From NCBI RefSeq assembly GCF_021044825.1, contig NZ_JAJNOC010000001.1, positions 1,302,001-1,366,000 on the forward strand: DNA of 64,000 nucleotides, given 5' to 3'. Position 1 is the stretch's first letter, and each line of letters begins with the position of its first letter. The translations under genes were made by a program, and so were the position numbers. The DNA is from Massilia phyllostachyos. GTDB lineage: Bacteria; Pseudomonadota; Gammaproteobacteria; Burkholderiales; Burkholderiaceae_D. The notes beneath the pieces were generated by a model. That model was not told where the DNA came from, did no database searches, and worked only from the letters and a program-made list of their open reading frames with translations. Positions 57,672-64,000 of this stretch are shown piece after piece.

Positions 57672-58139
57672 ATGAGCGTGAATTTTCAACTGCGCCGCGA
57701 CCCGTTCGGCAAGCTGGTGCTGACGACAAGCGAGGGTGAAGAGCACGTGGGGGTCATCCCGGTGCGCGCCTTTCCGATCCAGGCGCCGACCCGCGGCATC
57801 TCGCTGGTGCGCGACGGCGGCAAGGAAGCGGCCTGGATCGACGACCTGGCCGACGTGCCGGAACAGATCCGCGCCCTGGTCCAGGAAGAGATCGAGGGCC
57901 GCGAATTCATCCCCGAAATCCTCACCATCAAGGACGTGTCGAGCTTCGCCACGCCCTGCACCTGGTACGTGAAGACCGACCGCGGCGACACCGAGTTCGT
58001 GCTGAAGGTGGACGAGGACATTCGCCGCGTAGGCGAGACCTCCCTGCTCATCGCCGACAACCACGGCATCAACTTCCTGGTGCGCGACATGTTCCGCATC
58101 GATAAGCACAGCCGCAGGATCCTCGACCGCTTCCTGTAA
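57672..58139 (+). CDS. DUF1854 protein of the cyanophycin locus
   Basis: 155 residues, the whole family domain: LRRDPFGKLVLTTSEGEEHVGVIPVRAFPI at the start and FVLKVDEDIRRVGETSLLIADNHGINFLVRDMFRIDKHSRRILDRFL at the end. It starts 4 bases after the transporter stop with AAGAAG upstream. The pairing with the ABC exporter and cphA is conserved in Betaproteobacteria, pointing to a shared complex. No catalytic motif is recognised. Confidence 0.92.
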   Translation: MSVNFQLRRDPFGKLVLTTSEGEEHVGVIPVRAFPIQAPTRGISLVRDGGKEAAWIDDLADVPEQIRALVQEEIEGREFIPEILTIKDVSSFATPCTWYVKTDRGDTEFVLKVDEDIRRVGETSLLIADNHGINFLVRDMFRIDKHSRRILDRFL

Positions 58140-58193
58140 GGCGCGGCGCTTCCGTTCCACATGCTATCGTCGCCCTTCTGAACAGGGGAGGCG

Positions 58194-59264
58194 ATGATGA
58201 AGCGGACGGCACTGGTGGTGGGGGCGAGCGGGATCGGCGGCAACTATACGGCGCGGGCGCTGCTGGCGCAGGGGTGGACGGTCCACGGACTGGCGCGCCG
58301 GCCCGATACGCGCATCCCCGGCTTGCAGCCGGTCGCGGCCGACCTGCTCGACCCGGCCAGCCTGGCAAGTGCGCTGGCAGACGTGGCGCCAACCCACGTG
58401 TTCATTACGACCTGGATGCGCCAGGACACCGAAGCCGAGAACATCCGCGTCAACGCCGCCATGGTGCGCAACCTGCTCGACGCCTTATCGGGCAAGGGCA
58501 CGGTGCGCCACGTGGCGCTGGTCACGGGCCTCAAGCATTACCTCGGGCCGTTCGAGGCCTACGCCGCATCCGGCACCTTGCCCGACACGCCGCTGCGTGA
58601 AAGCCAGCCGCGTCTGCCGGTCGAAAATTTCTACTATGCGCAGGAAGACGAGGTCTATGCCGCGGCCGCGCGCGACCGCTTCAGCTGGACCGTGCACCGG
58701 CCGCATACCGTCATCGGCATGGCGGTCGGCAATGCGATGAACCTCGGCACCACGCTGGCTGTCTACGCCACCATCTGCAAGGAGACCGGGCGTCCCTTCC
58801 AGTTCCCCGGCTCGGCCGCGCAGTGGAACGGCCTGTCCGACGTCACCGATGCGCGCATGCTGGCCAGGCAGCTGGTCTGGGCGGCGGACACCGACGCGGC
58901 GCGCAACGAAGCTTTCAACATCGTCAACGGCGACCTGTTCCGCTGGAGCTGGCTGTGGGGCCGCATCGCCGAGTTCTTCGGCGTGCAGGCTGCGGGCTTC
59001 AACGGAACCGTGCAGCCGCTGGAGGCCGCGATGGCGAACGACGCGGGCGTGTGGTCGGACATCGCGGCCCGCCACGGCCTGGCCGAATCGGACCTCGGCC
59101 GACTGGCGTCGCCCTGGCACACCGACCTGGACTTGGGGCGCCCGATCGAAGTCATGACCGACATGGCGAACAGCCGGAGGCTCGGCTTCAGCGCTTACCA
59201 GGCCACGGACGACTCCTTCTTCGACCTGTTTGGCCAGTTGCGCGCCGCCCGCCTGATCCCATGA
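58194..59264 (+). CDS. PRISE-type short-chain reductase (progesterone 5-beta-reductase/iridoid synthase-like)
   Basis: 356 residues. Rossmann motif GASGIGGNYTARALL at the N-terminus, then HGLARRP cofactor-choice Arg residues, and the PRISE signatures TGLKHYLGPFE (Lys and Tyr) and FYYAQEDEV, where classical SDRs have YxxxK. These enzymes reduce enones such as progesterone, iridoid precursors and small alpha,beta-unsaturated carbonyls with NADPH. The bacterial substrate is unknown. Start: ATG 58194 or 58197, both after GGGAGG. Separate transcription unit; gap of 54 bases from DUF1854. Confidence 0.88.
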   Translation: MMKRTALVVGASGIGGNYTARALLAQGWTVHGLARRPDTRIPGLQPVAADLLDPASLASALADVAPTHVFITTWMRQDTEAENIRVNAAMVRNLLDALSGKGTVRHVALVTGLKHYLGPFEAYAASGTLPDTPLRESQPRLPVENFYYAQEDEVYAAAARDRFSWTVHRPHTVIGMAVGNAMNLGTTLAVYATICKETGRPFQFPGSAAQWNGLSDVTDARMLARQLVWAADTDAARNEAFNIVNGDLFRWSWLWGRIAEFFGVQAAGFNGTVQPLEAAMANDAGVWSDIAARHGLAESDLGRLASPWHTDLDLGRPIEVMTDMANSRRLGFSAYQATDDSFFDLFGQLRAARLIP

Positions 59265-59379
59265 TGCCGGGCGCGCCACGCGATTGACCCGCATCCACGG
59301 CTGGCCTGCGTACGCGCGCCCACATACCGGGCGCCGGATCGCAGGTAGAGTCGGCAATCATTGCCAACGAGGAGTCACC

Positions 59380-59916
59380 ATGGATTCGATCAACCGTAAC
59401 CAGCCCGAAAACAACCGCCGCGACCTGAGCGGGCAAGAGGCGGCCGAGCGCCTGCGCGAGATGGCGAAGGACGCCGACTCCTGCTTCTTCGTGACCCAGA
59501 ACGGCCAGGGCGACAGCCGCGGTGTGCGCCCGATGAGCTTCCGCGAGGCCGACGAGGCCGGCCACCTGTGGTTCCTGAGTTCCAACGACAGCCACAAGAA
59601 CGCCGAGATCGAGGCGAATCCCACCGTGAAGCTCTACTTCCAGAAGAACGCCCATGCCGGCTTCGTCGAAGTCGAGGGTCACGCCGAGATCGTGACCGAT
59701 CGCCAGCGCATCAAGGACCTGTGGAACTTCATGCTGAAGACCTGGTTCACCGAGGGCGAGGACGACCCGCGCATCACCGCGATCCGCGTCACCCCGCGCC
59801 GCGGCTACTACTGGGACAACAAGCATGGCGACGTGGTCGCCGGCGCCAAGGTGGCGGTCGGCGCCGTGATCGGCAAGACGCTCGACGATTCGATCGAAGG
59901 CACGCTGACTTTCTAA
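59380..59916 (+). CDS. Pyridoxamine 5'-phosphate oxidase-like (general stress) protein
   Basis: 178 residues of the split-barrel flavin fold: MKDADSCFFVTQN-like N-terminal strand, RGVRPMSFREADEAGHLWFLSSNDSHKNAEIEANPTVKLYF, and the C-terminal PRRGYYWD. Members of this group (general stress protein 26 in Bacillus) bind flavin or haem; no pyridoxal genes adjoin. The ATG at 59380 has AGGAG upstream. The downstream glycosyltransferase starts 4 bases after its stop. Confidence 0.88.
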   Translation: MDSINRNQPENNRRDLSGQEAAERLREMAKDADSCFFVTQNGQGDSRGVRPMSFREADEAGHLWFLSSNDSHKNAEIEANPTVKLYFQKNAHAGFVEVEGHAEIVTDRQRIKDLWNFMLKTWFTEGEDDPRITAIRVTPRRGYYWDNKHGDVVAGAKVAVGAVIGKTLDDSIEGTLTF

Positions 59917-59920
59917 AGGC

Positions 59921-61159
59921 ATGGCGCACGTCGTCGTCGTCACCATCGGTTCGGCCGGCGACCTGTTTCCCTTCATGCGCCTGGCCCTGGCGCTGCGCGA
60001 ACGCGGCCAGCGGGTCACCATGCTGGGACCGGAGCAGCACCGGCCCTACGTTGCGCCGACCGGCCTGGCCTTCCACGGCCTGCCGGCCGACGAGGCGGTG
60101 CTCGACCATCCGGACCTGTGGCATCCGACGCGCGGCCTGGCAGTGGTCTGGCGCGCCACGCGTCCGGCCATGGCGCGCATTCCCGATATCGTCGGCGCGC
60201 TGCCGGCGGACGAGCAGGTGCTGCTGCTGGCCCATCCGCTGGCATTGCCGGAAGCGGACCTGTGCCGCGCGCGCCGGCCGGGCCTGAAGGTGGCGGCGGC
60301 TTATCTCGCGCCATCGAACCTGCCCACGGTGCACGATCCGCTGCTGCTCGGCCCTTACCCCGTGCCGCGCTGGGTGCCGCTGGGCGCGCGGCGCTGGCTA
60401 TGGCGCAAACTCGGTGATGCGCTCATTAATCCAGTGGCGCTGCCGGACGTGAACGCGGCGCGCGTCGCCTCCGGCCTGGCGCCGGTGACGGACCTGATCC
60501 GGCACGTCGGCGAAGTGCCGGACCTGTCGCTGACCCTGTTCCCGGCCTGGTTCGCACCCGCACCGCCGGACTGGCCGCGGCCGCTGGCGGAGGGCGATTT
60601 TCCGCTCTACGATCCGTCGCCGGAGACGGAACTGTCGCCTGCGATCACGCGTTTCCTGGAAGCGGGGCCACCGCCGGTCGTGTTCACGCCGGGGACTGGC
60701 AACCGCCAGGCGGCGGCCTACTTCCGCGCTGCCGTGGACGCCTCGAGCCGTCTCGGCCTGCGCGCCATCCTGCTCACTCCGCACCGCGAGCAGCTTCCCG
60801 GCGCCTTGCCTTCTTCAGTGCTATGGCAAGACTACGTGCCGCTGCGCCTGCTGCTGCCTCACGTCGCGGCGCTGGTCCACCACGGGGGCATCGGCACCAC
60901 GGCCGAAGCCCTGCGCGCCGGCACGCCGCAGCTGGTGGCGCCGCTGGCGCACGACCAGTTCGACAATGCCGCTCGCGTCGCTGCGCTGGGTGTCGGGACT
61001 CACCTTCGTGCGTCCCGCTTGACCACTGGCCGCCTGATCCCGGCATTGCGGCGCGTGAGCGGGCCTACGATCGCCACGCGGGCGAAGGAGGTGTCCAGCA
61101 GGTTCCAGGGGAGCAACGGAATCGAGGCGGTGATCGAGCGCCTGCTCATGCTTTTCTAG
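59921..61159 (+). CDS. UDP-glycosyltransferase (GT1/UGT-like)
   Basis: 412 residues, GT-B fold. The N-terminal part has GSAGDLFPFMRLALALRERGQRVT, the C-terminal donor site the UGT-type signature VALVHHGGIGTTAEALRAGTPQLVAPLAHDQFDNAARV (in order, with His-His-Gly-Gly and Asp-Gln). Related enzymes glycosylate rhamnolipids, sterols or macrolides. Its TAG stop lies inside a dispersed GTAGGGTGGGC repeat. The acceptor is unknown. Translationally close to the PNPOx-type gene. Confidence 0.9.
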   Translation: MAHVVVVTIGSAGDLFPFMRLALALRERGQRVTMLGPEQHRPYVAPTGLAFHGLPADEAVLDHPDLWHPTRGLAVVWRATRPAMARIPDIVGALPADEQVLLLAHPLALPEADLCRARRPGLKVAAAYLAPSNLPTVHDPLLLGPYPVPRWVPLGARRWLWRKLGDALINPVALPDVNAARVASGLAPVTDLIRHVGEVPDLSLTLFPAWFAPAPPDWPRPLAEGDFPLYDPSPETELSPAITRFLEAGPPPVVFTPGTGNRQAAAYFRAAVDASSRLGLRAILLTPHREQLPGALPSSVLWQDYVPLRLLLPHVAALVHHGGIGTTAEALRAGTPQLVAPLAHDQFDNAARVAALGVGTHLRASRLTTGRLIPALRRVSGPTIATRAKEVSSRFQGSNGIEAVIERLLMLF

Positions 61160-61175
61160 GGTGGGCGATCCTGCC
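61157..61175. repeat. GTAGGGTGGGC-type repeat fragment
   Basis: TAGGGTGGGCGATCCTGCC, matching the ends of the units at 20635 and 32659. Its TAG is the stop codon of the glycosyltransferase gene. The inverse arm is decayed (GCCGGCCCTACG). Confidence 0.7.
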
Positions 61176-61258
61176 GGCCCTACGTGGGGAAACGCACCGT
61201 CAAGCGGCCAGGAGGAGGCGAGAATGCCCCATCGAAGTCCGTATCGGCGGGAGAGCGC

Positions 61259-63826
61259 ATGCGCAACAAGGAACAGCAAACCAGGCCAACCGACCATTCC
61301 GGCGAGCGCCGCGAAGGCTACGTGCGCGTGCGCGGCGCCCGCGAACACAACCTGAAGGACGTCGACGTCGATATCCCGCGCGGCGCCCTGGTCGTGTTCA
61401 CCGGCGTGTCCGGCTCCGGCAAATCCTCGCTCGCCTTCGGCACCCTGTATGCCGAAGCCCAGCGGCGCTACCTGGAATCGGTCTCGCCCTACGCGCGCCG
61501 CCTGTTCCACCAGATGCCGGTGCCGGAAGTCGACGAGGTCGACGGCCTGCCGCCGGCGGTGGCGCTGCAGCAGCAGCGCGGCTCGCCGACGGCGCGTTCC
61601 TCGGTGGGCAGCGTCAGCACGCTGTCGAATTCCCTGCGCATGCTGTACTCGCGCGCCGGCGACTATCCGCCCGGCCAGGAGATCCTGTACGCCGAATCGT
61701 TCTCGCCGAACACCCCGGAAGGCGCCTGTCCGCAGTGCTCGGGCCTGGGCCGGGTCTACGAAGTCACCGAGCAGTCGCTGGTGCCGGACGATACGCTCAC
61801 CATCCGCGAGCGCGCGGTGGCGGCATGGCCGCCGGCCTGGCATGGCCAGAACCTGCGTGACATCCTGGTCACGATGGGCTACGACGTCGACACACCCTGG
61901 CGCGACTTGCCGAAGAAGGACCGCGACTGGATCCTGTTCACCGACGAGACCCCGACCGTGCCGGTCTACGCCGGCCTGACGCCGAAGGAAACCAAGGCGG
62001 CGCTCAGGCGCAAGGACACGCCCAGCTACCAGGGCACCTTCACCGGCGCGCGCCGCTACGTGCTGCAGACTTTCGCGAATACCGAGAGCGCGTCGATGAA
62101 GAAGCGGGTGGCGCGCTACATGGTCAGCACCGAATGCCCGCTGTGCCGCGGCAAGCGCCTGCGCCGGGAAGCGCTGGCGGTCACCTTCGCCGGCATCGAC
62201 ATCATGGAACTGTCGCGCATGCCGCTGGCGCGCCTGGCCGATCTCTTGACCCCCTATGCGGCGGGGCAGGCCAAGGTCGACAAGGCGCGCGCGAAGGAAC
62301 ATCCGGAACAGATGATCGTCACCCAGCGCATCGCCCAGGACCTGTGCGCGCGCTTGCAGGTGCTGCTCGACCTGGGCCTGGGCTACCTGGCGCTGGAGCG
62401 CAGCACGCCAACCCTGTCGCCGGGAGAATTGCAGCGCCTGCGCCTGGCGACCCAGGTGCGTTCCAACCTGTTCGGCGTGGTTTACGTGCTGGACGAGCCC
62501 TCGGCCGGCCTGCATCCGGCCGACACCGAGGCCCTGCTCGATGCGCTGGCCCAGCTGAAAAGCGCCGGCAACTCGCTGTTCGTTGTCGAGCACGCGCTGG
62601 ACGTGATCCGGCGCGCCGACTGGATCGTCGACGTCGGGCCGCAGGCCGGCGAGCGTGGCGGGCAGGTGCTGTACAGCGGCGTGCCGGACGGCCTCAGGAA
62701 GGTGGAAAGCTCGCAGACCCGCCATTACCTGTTCAACGAGAAGCCGCTGGCGCCGCGCACCCCGCGCGAACCCGCGGACTGGCTGCGCCTGGAGGGCGTG
62801 CGCCGCAACAACCTGGACGGCATCAGCGCGGCATTCCCGCTCGGCGTGCTCACCGCCGTGACCGGCGTGTCCGGCTCCGGCAAATCGAGCCTGGTGAGCC
62901 AGGTGCTGGTCGAGCTGGTCGGCGCCGCGCTCGGCCAGGGCGCGCCGGAAGGCGAGGGCGCCGAGCCGGAAGAGCCGGGCCTGGAACAGGAAGCCGCGCT
63001 GCCGCTGGAAGGCCGCATCGTCGCCGGCATGGAAAATGTGCGGCGCATGGTGCGGGTCGACCAGAAGCCGATCGGCCGCACGCCGCGCTCGAATCTCGCC
63101 ACCTACACCGGCCTGTTCGACGGGGTGCGCAAGCTGTTCGCCGCCACGCCGGATGCGAAGAAGCGCCGTTTCGACGCCGGGCGCTTTTCCTTCAATGTGG
63201 CGAAGGGGCGTTGCGAGCACTGCGCGGGCGAGGGCTTCGTCATGGTCGAGCTGCTGTTCCTGCCCAGCGTGTACGCGCCGTGCCCGACCTGCGAGGGCGC
63301 GCGCTACAACGCCAAGACGCTCGAGGTGCGCTACCGCGGCAAGAACATCGCCGAGGTGCTGGGCATGACGGTGGGCGAGGCGCTCGACTTCTTCGAGGGC
63401 GAGCCGCTGGTCGAGCGCGCGCTGCAGGTCTTGCGCGAGGTCGGGCTGGATTACCTGCGCCTGGGCCAGCCGGCCACCGAACTCTCCGGCGGCGAAGCCC
63501 AGCGCATCAAGCTGGCCACCGAGCTGCAGCGCGCCGGGCGCGGCAACACCTTGTATATACTGGACGAGCCGACCACCGGCCTGCATCCGCTCGACGCCGA
63601 CCGCCTGATGCTGCAACTGAACCGCCTGGTCGACGCCGGCAATACCGTGATCGTGGTCGAGCACACGATGCGGGTAGTGGCCGGCTGCGACTGGGTGATC
63701 GACGTCGGTCCCGGCGCCGGCGACGAGGGCGGGCGGCTGATCTGCGCCGGCCCGCCGGCCGAGGTGGCGGCTTGCCGCGCCAGCCGTACCGCGCCCTATC
63801 TGGCAGCCCACATCGCAGCCGGGTAA
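61259..63826 (+). CDS. UvrA2-type excinuclease ABC subunit A paralogue
   Basis: About 855 residues, shorter than UvrA (about 940). Two ABC ATPase modules: Walker A GVSGSGKSSLAFG and GVSGSGKSSLVSQV; signature LSPGELQRLRLATQV and LSGGEAQRIKLATEL; Walker B YVLDEPSAGLHP and YILDEPTTGLHP. Zinc finger cysteines CPQC, CPLC, CEHC ... CPTC are present. It lacks the extra N-terminal UvrB-binding region of UvrA, as in UvrA2, linked to drug or damage resistance. ATG 61259 has GGGAG upstream; an ATG at 61184 is the alternative. Confidence 0.9.
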   Translation: MRNKEQQTRPTDHSGERREGYVRVRGAREHNLKDVDVDIPRGALVVFTGVSGSGKSSLAFGTLYAEAQRRYLESVSPYARRLFHQMPVPEVDEVDGLPPAVALQQQRGSPTARSSVGSVSTLSNSLRMLYSRAGDYPPGQEILYAESFSPNTPEGACPQCSGLGRVYEVTEQSLVPDDTLTIRERAVAAWPPAWHGQNLRDILVTMGYDVDTPWRDLPKKDRDWILFTDETPTVPVYAGLTPKETKAALRRKDTPSYQGTFTGARRYVLQTFANTESASMKKRVARYMVSTECPLCRGKRLRREALAVTFAGIDIMELSRMPLARLADLLTPYAAGQAKVDKARAKEHPEQMIVTQRIAQDLCARLQVLLDLGLGYLALERSTPTLSPGELQRLRLATQVRSNLFGVVYVLDEPSAGLHPADTEALLDALAQLKSAGNSLFVVEHALDVIRRADWIVDVGPQAGERGGQVLYSGVPDGLRKVESSQTRHYLFNEKPLAPRTPREPADWLRLEGVRRNNLDGISAAFPLGVLTAVTGVSGSGKSSLVSQVLVELVGAALGQGAPEGEGAEPEEPGLEQEAALPLEGRIVAGMENVRRMVRVDQKPIGRTPRSNLATYTGLFDGVRKLFAATPDAKKRRFDAGRFSFNVAKGRCEHCAGEGFVMVELLFLPSVYAPCPTCEGARYNAKTLEVRYRGKNIAEVLGMTVGEALDFFEGEPLVERALQVLREVGLDYLRLGQPATELSGGEAQRIKLATELQRAGRGNTLYILDEPTTGLHPLDADRLMLQLNRLVDAGNTVIVVEHTMRVVAGCDWVIDVGPGAGDEGGRLICAGPPAEVAACRASRTAPYLAAHIAAG

Positions 63827-63934
63827 GCATATTTCCGAATGGACAACTGCGATGAATTTGCGGCATTCAATTGTGTGAGGGATTGCATGTTGATGCGTTA
63901 CACTTAGGATATTTTTCCCTAACATTTGTCACGC

Positions 63935-64000
63935 ATGCCCGGCCTATCCATCGATAACTCACAGTTTCGCCGCATCCTGACCCGTAACGTGGCCCTGCCG
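63935..64000 (+). CDS. Start of a gene running off the window
   Basis: An ATG opens MPGLSIDNSQFRRILTRNVALP and continues past the end. The phrase FRRILTRNVALP just before an expected membrane span resembles the N-terminus of CHASE3-containing sensor kinases, but 22 codons are too few to decide. A TACACT -10-like box lies at 63898-63903. Confidence 0.45.
   Translation, partial: MPGLSIDNSQFRRILTRNVALP

Noticed and set aside
60821..63925. A 1034-codon minus-strand frame opposite the UvrA2-type gene
   Set aside because: It is a shadow of the high-GC coding strand with no recognisable domain.

Overview
The window is high-GC, densely packed chromosomal DNA from a betaproteobacterium, most likely Oxalobacteraceae (Massilia/Telluria-like). 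The basis is the gene order pyrG-kdsA-eno-ftsB, dapA next to bamC, a tandem cyanophycin synthetase pair with its linked ABC transporter and DUF1854 gene, a PEP-CTERM protein, PAS and 4HB chemoreceptors, and short dispersed palindromic repeats typical of Burkholderiales. I see no rRNA, tRNA, CRISPR array, phage or intact insertion sequence. This is inference from gene content; no database search was possible.

Layout. 0-6 kb: a branched-chain amino acid type binding protein, a small MbcA/ParS-like protein, an amidohydrolase that lacks several metal ligands, two tiny overlapping genes, and a KaiC-like ATPase overlapping a hybrid histidine kinase. 6-17 kb: a TonB-dependent receptor, an M61 peptidase, a PhzF-family protein diverging from SOS-controlled dnaE2, a PAAR protein and an Aer-like receptor. 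17-25 kb: gluconokinase, a cytochrome c, a class A PBP, a chemoreceptor with a CheR-tether tail, and a DUF898/M48 pair. 25-30 kb: pyrG-kdsA-eno-ftsB plus an orphan antitoxin-like gene, then dps. 30-41 kb: a secreted two-gene operon with a probable zinc peptidase, gamma-carbonic anhydrase with hslO, an alpha/beta hydrolase, a PHP phosphoesterase, htpX with a heat-shock-like promoter, a YciO protein, an M50 protease, a methyltransferase, dapA and bamC. 41-49 kb: an alanine-rich lipoprotein, DUF7931 with a RoxA-like oxygenase, slyD, mutS with a downstream pseudo-phosphoesterase, a 610-bp noncoding stretch and a PEP-CTERM P-domain protein. 49-58 kb: the cyanophycin locus. 58-64 kb: a PRISE-type reductase, a PNPOx-family protein, a glycosyltransferase, a UvrA2-type ATPase and the start of one further gene.

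How genes fit together. The cyanophycin block (two synthetases on the minus strand, transporter and DUF1854 on the plus strand, sharing a 310-bp divergent control region) is the clearest functional unit. Its second synthetase has lost the Mur-ligase P-loop. hslO, htpX and slyD are protein-quality functions; dnaE2, mutS and uvrA2 are DNA repair. The best leads are two apparent pseudoenzymes, a probable unannotated gluzincin, dispersed repeats that supply stop codons, several sharp palindromic operators, and one structured-looking noncoding stretch upstream of the PEP-CTERM gene.
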